A DNA stretch of 64,000 nt from Pseudobdellovibrionaceae bacterium (GTDB lineage: Bacteria; Bdellovibrionota; Bdellovibrionia; Bdellovibrionales; Bdellovibrionaceae), in contig JAEUWH010000024.1 of the NCBI GenBank assembly GCA_016785955.1, positions 1-64,000 on the forward strand, written 5' to 3'. Numbering within the stretch: position 1 is the stretch's first letter; every line of letters begins with the position of its first letter. Shown one piece after another: positions 16,594 to 24,576 of this stretch. A program made the position numbers and the translations under genes. A model generated the notes under the pieces. That model searched no databases. It was not told where the DNA came from and saw nothing but the letters and a program-made list of their open reading frames with translations.

Positions 16594-17898
16594 CTATTCT
16601 AAATAATAGGTTTTTTCGCCCATGCACAAAACACTATCTTTTGTATGACGGTTGCTTTGAAAGATAGAACAATTTCTTCCCACCACAGGAAAAGATTCGA
16701 TATATCCTTGTTTGACTACTCCGCGAATTCCAAATTTTTTGCTTATCAAGACGTCTGTAAAACCAGAAACTATATGTCCGTTCGAAAGATAGGTTTTTTG
16801 ATTTGAATCCAAAACCATATCAAATTTAAATTTATAGTCTGTGAATTGCTGGCTAGAAACTCGGATATCGCCGCATCCCGAAAGGGATATGCTGAATTGC
16901 TCAGGAAAATTTGAAAAAGATATGCTGCCGGATTTTAAAAATGCTGAATACATCCGGTCCAGTGCAAATATCGAGTTTCTCTGTATATTCGACAAGTCAG
17001 TGATTTTGAAGTTTCGGCATTGGTATTTTAAAGAATCTAGGTACAAATTCGTCTTGTTTTGTTCTATCAATGATCCAAATGTAAAGCTCGTACCATCAAA
17101 TTCCGCCCAATGGGTGGCCGGTGGGAAATTTTCCGTAAAATTCGCTGGGTATTGGTTATGAATCCGAAAGGTGGTATCAAAACTTTCAAAGTTTTGAACG
17201 GGAAGCCCCCAAAACACAAGGCCACTTTTTAAAATTTCATATCTATAGTCGGCAGTTAAAATTTGTTTAGACGAAATCAAAGCCACGTACCTGCGAATTC
17301 TGAGCGAGTCATTGGCCCCACGAGATACACCTTCTCGGTAGGCTATTTCGTGAAGTTTAATTCCTGCCTTGGTAGTCTCGTCCAGTGTTTTCCAAAGCCC
17401 AGAAATTTCATAAACCTTCCGATCGTTCGAAAGAAAAACTTCCTGCTCCGAGCGTAGAACTGCCAGGCGGCGAATAGAGCATCCGTCCTCAAGGAAATAT
17501 CCGCTTCCTAAATCATTTGATGTGGTACCCCAAGATTGGGAATCTGAAATGGTCATATCTTTTTCGAAATCGGCAGCATATTTTCTGTATAAGTTTGCAC
17601 GAAAAGGATCTATTTTTTCTAAACGATCGAGAACATAAGCTATCTTTTCTTCGTTTGTTTTCTTTGGGCCGAGGTCAATTTCAAAACCATAGCCGCCGTT
17701 TCGAGTAGCATCATAATAATCGAGAAGTTCGATCTTAGGTGGTTGGCCTTCATTCATTTGACAATATTTTATATTCCCGCCGCCGCTCACACGTTGAGCC
17801 AGGGCGGTGCCTGCGGACAGTGAGGTGGCGAGTAAGGTTCCTATGACCAGGGACCTTAAAATTTTTATAGATTGGGTAGATTGAGTAACTTTAAACAT
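16594..17898 (-). CDS. Large exported protein of unknown function
   Basis: A 434-residue protein with a signal peptide of about 34 residues ending GTALAQ and AAAGGAGAC just before the ATG. The mature part has scattered cysteines (GCSIRR, YQCRNF, SGCGDI, GRNCSIFQSN) that could make disulphides, and mixed helix and strand sequence. I cannot place it in a family. It is divergent from the TIGR02147 regulator at 18040, and repeated ACTAT(A/T)AGTAA sites lie between them, so that regulator may control it. Confidence 0.6.
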   Translation of the reverse strand: MFKVTQSTQSIKILRSLVIGTLLATSLSAGTALAQRVSGGGNIKYCQMNEGQPPKIELLDYYDATRNGGYGFEIDLGPKKTNEEKIAYVLDRLEKIDPFRANLYRKYAADFEKDMTISDSQSWGTTSNDLGSGYFLEDGCSIRRLAVLRSEQEVFLSNDRKVYEISGLWKTLDETTKAGIKLHEIAYREGVSRGANDSLRIRRYVALISSKQILTADYRYEILKSGLVFWGLPVQNFESFDTTFRIHNQYPANFTENFPPATHWAEFDGTSFTFGSLIEQNKTNLYLDSLKYQCRNFKITDLSNIQRNSIFALDRMYSAFLKSGSISFSNFPEQFSISLSGCGDIRVSSQQFTDYKFKFDMVLDSNQKTYLSNGHIVSGFTDVLISKKFGIRGVVKQGYIESFPVVGRNCSIFQSNRHTKDSVLCMGEKTYYLE

Positions 17899-17996
17899 AG
17901 TGTCTCCTTTGTTATATGATTCAATTGTTCGGCCATATTAACGCATTGCGACTGGCCCTTCGACTGTTTTATTATAAAAAATAACTATGTTTTTTT

Positions 17997-18028
17997 ACTA
18001 TAAGTAAAAATTGTGTAACTATTAGTAA
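17997..18028. promoter_or_regulatory. Direct repeat ACTAT(A/T)AGTAA in divergent intergenic region
   Basis: ACTATAAGTAA at 17997-18007 and ACTATTAGTAA at 18018-18028 differ at one base and are 21 bp apart start to start, two helical turns, so the same DNA face is presented. They sit 11 bases before the TIGR02147 start and about 100 bases before the divergent exported-protein gene. They could be autoregulatory operator sites. Confidence 0.45.
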
Positions 18029-18039
18029 TAACTAGATTT

Positions 18040-18846
18040 ATGGAAATATTTGAATACACCGACTACAAAAAATTCGTCAATGAACGTTTGAAATCTCACC
18101 CTAAACAGGGGCGTGGGGTGTACTCGCAGATCGCCAAACATTTGAACATTCACACAAGTCTTGTCAGTCATATTTTCAGTGGCGACAAGCATCTGTCGTT
18201 TGAGCAAAGCTGTGATTTGGCTCAATTTCTGGGCCTGACCTCACTCCAAGAAGACTACTTTATCAATATGGTTTTGAAATCCCGGGCAGGCACCGCCCGG
18301 GCTCGTCAGCGTTGCGATCACCAACTGGAAATCATTCGTCAGAAATCGCAAATGCTTAATGAGCGCGTGATTTCCGATACGGTATTGTCAGAATCCCAAA
18401 GTTCAGTATTTCTTTCGCAATGGTATTACACGGCCATCAAGTTAATGATTTCGCTTTCCAGCTACAAAAATGCCGATGAAATTGCCGAGAAAATCCATTT
18501 GCCCAAAAAACTTGTTGCCGATGTGCTAGAATTTTTAGTCACAAATGGTTTACTTAAATATGAAAATGGCGAATACATACAAGGGCCTGCCCGTCTTCAT
18601 TTTAGCAGTGATTCTCCTTTTGTCAGTCGCCATCACGCCAACTGGAGAATTAAAGCGATCGAGAAAATAAATGATAAAGACGAAACCAGTTTGCATTTTA
18701 CGATGCCAGCAAATCTTTCCCAAGCGACAGTCATGCAAATAAGAAAAAAAATGGTCGAGCAGATAGAGTCGATCACACAGATCGTAGACGCCTCGGAACC
18801 CGAGACGACCTATTGTTTAAATATCGACTGGATGAAAATAGTGTAA
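18040..18846 (+). CDS. TIGR02147-family transcriptional regulator
   Basis: A 268-residue protein. The start MEIFEYTDYKKFVNERLK, the helix-turn-helix region (IAKHLNIHTSLVSHIFSGDKHLS, about residues 31-55) and the following LTSLQEDYFINMVLKSRAGT are characteristic of the TIGR02147 family, abundant in Bdellovibrio-like and Fibrobacter genomes. The C-terminal part has a second winged-helix-like region (EIAEKIHLPKKLVADVLEFLVTNGLL) and a dimerisation tail. The targets of the family are mostly unknown. The stop codon is the first triplet of a 23-bp direct repeat. Confidence 0.85.
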   Translation: MEIFEYTDYKKFVNERLKSHPKQGRGVYSQIAKHLNIHTSLVSHIFSGDKHLSFEQSCDLAQFLGLTSLQEDYFINMVLKSRAGTARARQRCDHQLEIIRQKSQMLNERVISDTVLSESQSSVFLSQWYYTAIKLMISLSSYKNADEIAEKIHLPKKLVADVLEFLVTNGLLKYENGEYIQGPARLHFSSDSPFVSRHHANWRIKAIEKINDKDETSLHFTMPANLSQATVMQIRKKMVEQIESITQIVDASEPETTYCLNIDWMKIV

Positions 18847-18866
18847 GCCCCCCCCTGCGCCGTGTC
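18844..18866. repeat. 23-bp direct repeat, left copy
   Basis: TAAG, eight C, then TGCGCCGTGTC. It is identical to 19718-19740 and the two copies bracket the HepT/MntA-type gene pair exactly. The left copy contains the stop codon of the TIGR02147 gene. This looks like a duplication produced when the pair was inserted, or a repeat used for recombination. Confidence 0.85.
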
Positions 18867-19008
18867 TGTGTTAAATAGGACAAAGGATATCGCCGTTAAA
18901 AGAAGATGGGCTCGGAGGGTTCGTAATGGATGATGACTTTTGCTGTCGACGGGCTTTAATCTATCTATAGATATTTATTGAGTAGTTTTCATTTTAAAAG
19001 CGAGGGCT

Positions 19009-19407
19009 ATGAGCACAACAATTATTGAACTCGAAAAAGCAAAAGTCTCGTTAGAGACATCCATTCAACTATTAAAACACTTCGAGCAAAAAGACTCTGC
19101 CAACACGGAACTTCATAAAGCTTTGCGAGATGCTTGTATTCAGAGATTTGAATTTTGTATGGAATTGGCTTGGAAGGTGTCTATAAAAATATTGGGCTTG
19201 GACACCAAGGCACCTAATCCAGCGATCAGGGACATGGCTCAGAATAATTTAATTGATGATACTCAAATCTGGTTCGAATTTTTACTGGCCAGGAACAAAA
19301 CTTCCCACTCTTACGATGAAGATGTCGCACGTGCCGTATATAAGGAGGCAGAACGTATAGTACCTGAACTAAACATGCTTGTAACTCGTTTAAAGAAAAT
19401 AAAATGA
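19009..19407 (+). CDS. HepT-like / HI0074-family toxin candidate
   Basis: A 132-residue helical protein of the HI0074 nucleotidyltransferase-substrate-binding family. Seen: RFEFCMELAWK near 46-56 and the HepT motif RX4HXY as R95, H100, Y102. In characterised HepT/MntA systems HepT is an RNase-type (HEPN) toxin that is silenced when MntA adds AMP to the tyrosine of this motif; whether this copy is toxic is inference. It overlaps the downstream MntA-like gene by 4 bases (ATGA), the usual order and coupling of the pair. Confidence 0.82.
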   Translation: MSTTIIELEKAKVSLETSIQLLKHFEQKDSANTELHKALRDACIQRFEFCMELAWKVSIKILGLDTKAPNPAIRDMAQNNLIDDTQIWFEFLLARNKTSHSYDEDVARAVYKEAERIVPELNMLVTRLKKIK

Positions 19408-19709
19408 TTGCGGGACTAAATAGCTCTGAATTCGAGTTTATACAAAACAAATTGATTCGGCCTTTGAAGTCCAAAGGAGCCCAAGTTTTCCTTTTTGGAT
19501 CCCGTGCCAAAGGCAATCACAAAAAATTTTCCGACATTGATCTTTTGTACTGCCTACCGGTTGATAAAAAAATACCAGGACATTTTATCCATCAGCTCTT
19601 GATGGAAATTGAGGAATCTAATTTTCCCTACAAAATTGATTTAGTAGGCGAAAATGAATTGGCGCAAAGTTACAAAGACAGGGTGCTTTTGGAAAAGCAA
19701 AAGCTGTAG
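19404..19709 (+). CDS. MntA-like minimal nucleotidyltransferase
   Basis: A 101-residue polymerase-beta-type minimal nucleotidyltransferase. The active-site pattern GSX10DXD is exact: G32-S33 followed by D44 and D46 (FGSRAKGNHKKFSDIDLLYC). In HepT/MntA pairs this enzyme transfers AMP to the HEPN toxin and acts as antitoxin. It is coupled to the upstream gene by a 4-base overlap. Nine bases after its stop begins the right copy of the 23-bp direct repeat. Confidence 0.85.
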   Translation: MIAGLNSSEFEFIQNKLIRPLKSKGAQVFLFGSRAKGNHKKFSDIDLLYCLPVDKKIPGHFIHQLLMEIEESNFPYKIDLVGENELAQSYKDRVLLEKQKL

Positions 19710-19717
19710 GTTAAAAC

Positions 19718-19740
19718 TAAGCCCCCCCCTGCGCCGTGTC
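19718..19740. repeat. 23-bp direct repeat, right copy
   Basis: Exact duplicate of 18844-18866, 874 bp away start to start. It lies between the MntA-like stop and the 3' end of the convergent 590-residue exported protein gene. Confidence 0.85.
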
Positions 19741-19746
19741 CGCCGT

Positions 19747-21519
19747 TTACGGTTGGACGACTTCTGCTGCTGGAAACGCTGTCGCCACCGTTTTGATTGT
19801 GATATTTTGATCTGTTGGTACAACACCATTGACGATCAAATTGATGATATGTGGAGGTGAGTAATGCTCAACATATTTAATTCCTTGAACCAGACCCTCT
19901 TCCGTGGTTAATGCGGCTTTCACTTGGCGAGCGCGCTCTAAGTCATCACTAACAGCTTCTTTGTATTTGGCTTCGGCAATTTCCATCGTAGCAGATTTAT
20001 TTTCCAAAATCCATTGAGCCGAACCTTTCAACTGTGCTGAAAGTGCGGGAATAATCATCTGGCTTAACTGAGCGCCCGTCGGCCCCATTGTGGCGAATAC
20101 TTGAGTGTATCCTCCCGCTACGTTCTGAATATATTGATCCAGTGCCATGTTCATTGTTTGAATATCGGGAACCTGACTTAATTTTAAAGTTGCATCATGT
20201 CTCCACATTTCCACAATGGCAGGGAAAGCCATTTTCATGAAATCTTCTTGTTTAAGACCAATCCGTTTATTTACTTCCGTGTAAAAGTTAAGAAGAGCTA
20301 GGGAAGAAAACAAAGGCCCCGCTTTCGAGAAGCTGACGTAGAAGCTTAAAAAACCATTCACCATGTCTGCTAATGTCAATGGTGCCCAGGCTAGGCTTTT
20401 CCCGAAAGCATTGAATGCCGTTGGATTTTTAATTCCATGTCGTTCCCATACAGGTACAAAGTTATCGATCTTGGGAAGTTCTTGGCCGGCAGATATAGTT
20501 TTGAAGTTCGCCTTAACTTTGGCGAACAAATCGGGTCCAACCTGGGGGCCCCAAATTTTTGTATAAGCTTCCAATGTATGTGGCACGTTGATCGCCACGT
20601 TCGTGGCCATCGTAATATGTTCTGAACAGTAGCAATGATAGGTTTTATCGTTGATCAATTTTTTGATATAAGGGCCTTCTCCGGGAAAGCGCTCCCATGA
20701 GTGATCATTCCATCCTCGCCAGTAAGCCAGAACTTCTTCCAGATTTACAAATCGATAGTAGTCGAACGTATAAGGCTCTGTCGGAAATTTCACGCCATTA
20801 CCGAATTGATTCAGAATTTCTAGAGAGATTTTGATATTTTGGTTCAAGTTGGCAGATTTAACACCTTTCATTTCAATAGTACTTAAGTTGATGGGATAGC
20901 GAGCGTTCTTCCAAGATCCCGGCGGCACATATTGTTGAGGCGAGTGCCGAGACAAGCTGCCACCGAGATATCCACCCATGTGGCCGACACCGTGTTGAAC
21001 CAGCTCGGAAACGTTTGCAAAGGCGACATTGTTAGATTTTTGTGGTGTCGTGAATGTCATGAATGCAAAAAGTGGATCTCCCTGGCCTAGGCCATATTGA
21101 TTTTCTAGGTATCGATCAACGATTTCACCGCCAAAAATGTCCTTACCGTCGGCCGTTTGGGATGGTCTAAGGACAGAGGTTTTTTGGTCAGAAGTCGGCA
21201 AAATACGAACACCGACTTTGCCCTCGCCTAAGGGATAATGTTGATGTTTGGCGATATAGGAAACGCCATTAGGCAAAGTGATTTTTACTTGTCCATACCC
21301 CGCAGGGGCTTGGTCCACGTTATACGCTCTGATACTTTCATCGCTGAGTCGGTAAGGCCCGGCATAGGTCATTTCGCCTTGAGCATGGACGGGAGGTACC
21401 CAGTATTTACTTCTATAAAAGCCAATACACGCAGATTGTTCTGCTAAAGTGATGGATGATAAAAATAATGTAGATGTAAAAACGATCGCTCTTACAGCGT
21501 GAGATTTAAATAACGACAT
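19747..21519 (-). CDS. Large exported protein, unknown
   Basis: A 590-residue protein with a clear signal peptide (about 26 residues, ending TLA). I do not recognise a family. The central part holds SELVQHGVGHMGGYLGG with paired histidines, KTYHCYCSEH with two cysteines beside a histidine, and EEVLAYWRGWNDHSWERFPG. These could form a catalytic or metal site, but I cannot say which. The C-terminal third is helical. Its 3' end lies six bases beyond the right 23-bp repeat. Probable periplasmic or secreted enzyme. Confidence 0.6.
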   Translation of the reverse strand: MSLFKSHAVRAIVFTSTLFLSSITLAEQSACIGFYRSKYWVPPVHAQGEMTYAGPYRLSDESIRAYNVDQAPAGYGQVKITLPNGVSYIAKHQHYPLGEGKVGVRILPTSDQKTSVLRPSQTADGKDIFGGEIVDRYLENQYGLGQGDPLFAFMTFTTPQKSNNVAFANVSELVQHGVGHMGGYLGGSLSRHSPQQYVPPGSWKNARYPINLSTIEMKGVKSANLNQNIKISLEILNQFGNGVKFPTEPYTFDYYRFVNLEEVLAYWRGWNDHSWERFPGEGPYIKKLINDKTYHCYCSEHITMATNVAINVPHTLEAYTKIWGPQVGPDLFAKVKANFKTISAGQELPKIDNFVPVWERHGIKNPTAFNAFGKSLAWAPLTLADMVNGFLSFYVSFSKAGPLFSSLALLNFYTEVNKRIGLKQEDFMKMAFPAIVEMWRHDATLKLSQVPDIQTMNMALDQYIQNVAGGYTQVFATMGPTGAQLSQMIIPALSAQLKGSAQWILENKSATMEIAEAKYKEAVSDDLERARQVKAALTTEEGLVQGIKYVEHYSPPHIINLIVNGVVPTDQNITIKTVATAFPAAEVVQP

Positions 21520-21775
21520 AAAATTTCTCCCTCTCTTGCAAGTACATAAGTCTATAAGAGTTCCATGTTATTTTAAACTGTAGAGATATAGACAAAGTGA
21601 CCATTCACGGCCCTCGAGAGATAATCCATTGGTTTTAAAGGGATGAGTCGTCAAAGTAGGGAAAAGATTATGCCTATCCGATGCGGGGTAGTAGCGCGTT
21701 CCGCTCTACACCTTCGGTAGCATTTATCTGTAAGTCAATTCGGATGAAAAGACGTTTTTTTAAACAGATTAGTTT

Positions 21776-22276
21776 TTAAAAACAGGATTGATTATCATCA
21801 ATCAAGTTATGCAGACTTGCTTCGATAGAGGCAGATTCCATTTTGGTGTCGACGAAAATTTTCTTATAATTTTCTTTCAATGTCGTGCCCACCTCTTTTG
21901 GCTTACAGTCCATGATGACAGATAACGAGTTAATGGTTTCGCCGTGTCCGCGTGAGGCCTCGACGGAAAGACGATCTTTATTCATTTCGATAAAGTTCGG
22001 CAAATTTCCTGCGCTGTTTGTGGGAACAGGGATGCTGGGATAGCAATTTGAAGTCCCGGAAGAAATTCCAAACGCTTGGGACGAGGTAATGTGATTCGAA
22101 GTGATCGCGATAAGCTGATTTTCTTTTGGAGCAAACATCATCGAGCCAAATCCGCAGCCGGCGTATCCATAGCCACCAGGACCTTGCAGCTGGCCTTTTA
22201 AACCATCGTTTTTGACTCGCGCGAATCCAACGTTGACCAGCAGTGTAGATAGGAAAAACAAAATATATTTTGTCAT
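21776..22276 (-). CDS. DUF3015-like exported protein
   Basis: A 166-residue protein with a signal peptide (MTKYILFFLSTLLVNVGFA). The mature sequence YGYAGCGFGSMMFAPKENQ, then ITSNHITSSQAFGISSGTSNC, matches the DUF3015 pattern of conserved cysteines (AGCG and GTSNC) followed by an ESS-rich helical region. The function is unknown; members are small periplasmic proteins. It stands alone between two longer minus-strand genes. Confidence 0.68.
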   Translation of the reverse strand: MTKYILFFLSTLLVNVGFARVKNDGLKGQLQGPGGYGYAGCGFGSMMFAPKENQLIAITSNHITSSQAFGISSGTSNCYPSIPVPTNSAGNLPNFIEMNKDRLSVEASRGHGETINSLSVIMDCKPKEVGTTLKENYKKIFVDTKMESASIEASLHNLIDDNQSCF

Positions 22277-22412
22277 CGTCAGACTCCGTGTACCTATAAA
22301 TGAGACCTATTCTTCTCAGAGGGGTGTGTTCTTATCGTAGTCAGAAAAAATTTAAAGTGCTATCAGATTTTGATTTTTTGAAACAGATTTTGTCGCGACG
22401 GCTGTTGGGCCG

Positions 22413-22467
22413 CTACTGTGCGGTTACGATGCCGTTACTGCTCCCTTACTGTGCCATTACCGTGCCG
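22413..22467. repeat. Five imperfect 11-bp tandem repeats carrying stop codons
   Basis: Units at 22413, 22424, 22435, 22446 and 22457 (consensus TTACTGTGCCG) each end on the minus strand in TAA or TAG. Because 11 is not a multiple of 3, the stops fall in all three frames. The last unit encodes the C-terminus and stop of the SPL-like gene. Confidence 0.75.
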
Positions 22468-23599
22468 TAGCACTTTCGGAAGTTTCACTTTTGACTTTCG
22501 GCAAGGGGCGAAACAAATTTTCCAGACCGTCCACCTTCATCGGAGATTTATTCAGCGTTGTAGCCCAGGTCTCCGGGGTTTCCATGCACAGGAAAATATT
22601 CCAGGCGGGATTATTATTCTTGAAACGATTCAGAACAAACTGAAACATCTCTGTGCGTAGATGCCAATCATAGCGCATTTTCCCGCTATCGGACGTGAAC
22701 ATTTCTGCTTGATTGACCAGCGAGTTCATACCAAATCGCTCGCGCATCATCAGGCGTTGTTCGGGTTGAAAACGTAATGTTCCTAAGGAAATAACTTTCA
22801 AATCTGTTGGTGAAAAATTTCGAACGATTTCGTCCACCAAGAATGCATAGTTTTCTTTCCATCCTTCATGATAAATGATCGGATCAATGTGGAATGCCAA
22901 CTTAAACCCTGCATTGACGATTTTCCGCGCAGCCGTTAACCGTTGCTCAAACCGAGCCGTCCCGTGTTCTTCCGAATCGATAATGACCGGAGGATTGATC
23001 GACCAACTGACATGGACATTTTCAACAGGGCCTAAATCCAAAAATTGATCAACTCGGTCCGATTTAGTCTTAAATTCCAAAGTCCAATGGGGAAACTCTT
23101 TGAATAGAGGTATCAACTGACGGGAATATAGGGTCAGTTCATCCATACTGAGGCTATCAATAATTTCCCCAGTACCGACCCGATAGGGATACTTAGGGAA
23201 TGACTTCATCATATCCAGTAATTCGGCCTTCGCCATATCGATGTTTGAATATATTTTCATGATGGCCGTATTCAGGTAACTTTGCAGATAGCAATACGAA
23301 CAGTTCAGATTGCATTGAGATCCCAAATTCAAAACATAGTAATTACAACAGGTCAGCGCTGTTTTTTGTGAGGCTCCCGGGCAGCGCTTGAAAAAATGAC
23401 CTTTGAAGGGCGTCACCAAAACATTGCGCTTACTCCATTCAAATTGATCCTTGCTTAGGGGGCCTTTGTGATCGTTCATAAACTGGCTGTCGACCCATTG
23501 AATTTTATCTGAGGGAAAAGCAGCTTGAATACGGTGAGCGACATCAGAATCGCGAGAAGCCTCGTCAATATAAATTGTGTCAAAGTTGAATGGCCTCAT
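22457..23599 (-). CDS. SPL-family radical SAM protein
   Basis: A 380-residue radical SAM protein related to spore photoproduct lyase. The sequence CCNYYVLNLGSQCNLNCSYC contains the iron-sulphur CX3CX2C motif (C95, C99, C102 by count) and is followed by YLQSYLN, a family hallmark. A TIM-barrel region follows (VHVSWSINPP, AFHIDPIIYHEGW). SPL repairs UV-made spore photoproduct, but SPL-like proteins also occur in non-spore-formers with unproven roles. It overlaps the upstream gene at 23596 by 4 bases, so the two are translationally coupled. The C-terminus is made by an 11-bp repeat. Confidence 0.82.
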   Translation of the reverse strand: MRPFNFDTIYIDEASRDSDVAHRIQAAFPSDKIQWVDSQFMNDHKGPLSKDQFEWSKRNVLVTPFKGHFFKRCPGASQKTALTCCNYYVLNLGSQCNLNCSYCYLQSYLNTAIMKIYSNIDMAKAELLDMMKSFPKYPYRVGTGEIIDSLSMDELTLYSRQLIPLFKEFPHWTLEFKTKSDRVDQFLDLGPVENVHVSWSINPPVIIDSEEHGTARFEQRLTAARKIVNAGFKLAFHIDPIIYHEGWKENYAFLVDEIVRNFSPTDLKVISLGTLRFQPEQRLMMRERFGMNSLVNQAEMFTSDSGKMRYDWHLRTEMFQFVLNRFKNNNPAWNIFLCMETPETWATTLNKSPMKVDGLENLFRPLPKVKSETSESATAR

Positions 23600-24405
23600 G
23601 AGTTTAATTTCTCCAGCTTGCTAGCCCAATCGGGAACAACTTTTTCTAATTGGCTCAGTGTTTGAGTCAGCTCTTCGGGATGGCTTACGAAAAATTGAAC
23701 TTGATAGCCCATTTTATCTTGGATGCGTTTTGTTTGCGTGGAAATATTTTTCGGCCATTTAAGTTCAATTTGTTTTACGGGGTTAAATGTAAAACTTTTT
23801 GGATAGCGAAGGGCATGGATTTCAACAACTGTTTTTTCATTCCATGGCTGCGTGTTCAAAGCTGCGGAAATATCAATTTTCATCAGTAACAATTCAGAAG
23901 CTGTTTCTAAAAGTTTTAATGAATCCATTTTAGATAAAGACGAGCTGCCCATGGATTCCATCAGTTGGTTGCATTCAGCGGCTGACAACAAATTTAAAAA
24001 CGAAATTTCATGTGGTTTGATTTTTTTCTGCAGCAGCCAATTTAACGTCGAGTCACTCCAGGCCGTCGAACGTTCTAGTGTTTTCATGACATGGTTCGTG
24101 GGTGGAATTTGGTAGTGACTCAATAATACATTCGACTGAATACACGTTTTAAGTTTTTCATGATTAAGAATCATAAAAAGACTCGCGTAATCGATTTCGG
24201 GCAGAAACCGCGCGATGACGGCCTCTAAATGGGGGGATTGAAGCTGTGGTCCATAATTCAAATACTGGGTTTGATTCGAGCCTTTTGAGCCAAGCCCAAT
24301 GGACTGAATGGCCAATTGCAGATCAAGCTCCGTTTGGTAAGAACAGCGCAGGGGTAACAATTCAGTTAATTCCGAGGTCTTGATCAAAACATAATTCATG
24401 ATCAA
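23596..24405 (-). CDS. Hypothetical partner of the SPL-like protein
   Basis: A 269-residue soluble protein I cannot assign. It has no signal peptide, one cysteine-containing N-terminal segment (LLPLRCSYQ) and mostly helical sequence. A second ATG at 24399 would shorten it by two residues. Its only notable feature is tight coupling (4-base overlap) to the SPL-family radical SAM gene, suggesting a shared pathway. It is divergent from the phosphatase gene at 24577. Confidence 0.6.
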   Translation of the reverse strand: MIMNYVLIKTSELTELLPLRCSYQTELDLQLAIQSIGLGSKGSNQTQYLNYGPQLQSPHLEAVIARFLPEIDYASLFMILNHEKLKTCIQSNVLLSHYQIPPTNHVMKTLERSTAWSDSTLNWLLQKKIKPHEISFLNLLSAAECNQLMESMGSSSLSKMDSLKLLETASELLLMKIDISAALNTQPWNEKTVVEIHALRYPKSFTFNPVKQIELKWPKNISTQTKRIQDKMGYQVQFFVSHPEELTQTLSQLEKVVPDWASKLEKLNS

Positions 24406-24576
24406 GATGGATTACAAAACTTATACGCTTTATGTCAATCATTAGGGTAAAAGATTGTGCAAAATTTGGTTCAAAATGCGGCTGACTCCACGAGTCTCTT
24501 AAAAGGTCTGGGTTGAACGTCCCGGGCTGTAAACTGTGTTTGAGATAAAGGCTGAAACTGTTAATCTGAAATTATC

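Noticed and set aside
18848-18855. C8 tract as a phase-variation switch
   Set aside because: It lies after the stop codon and is part of the exact direct repeat, so slippage would not change a reading frame.
21520-21775. Possible structured RNA or tRNA in the 256-base gap
   Set aside because: No cloverleaf or conserved T-loop is visible, only short chance complementarity.
22413-22467. Repeat array as a CRISPR
   Set aside because: Units are contiguous 11-mers without spacers, and no cas gene is nearby.
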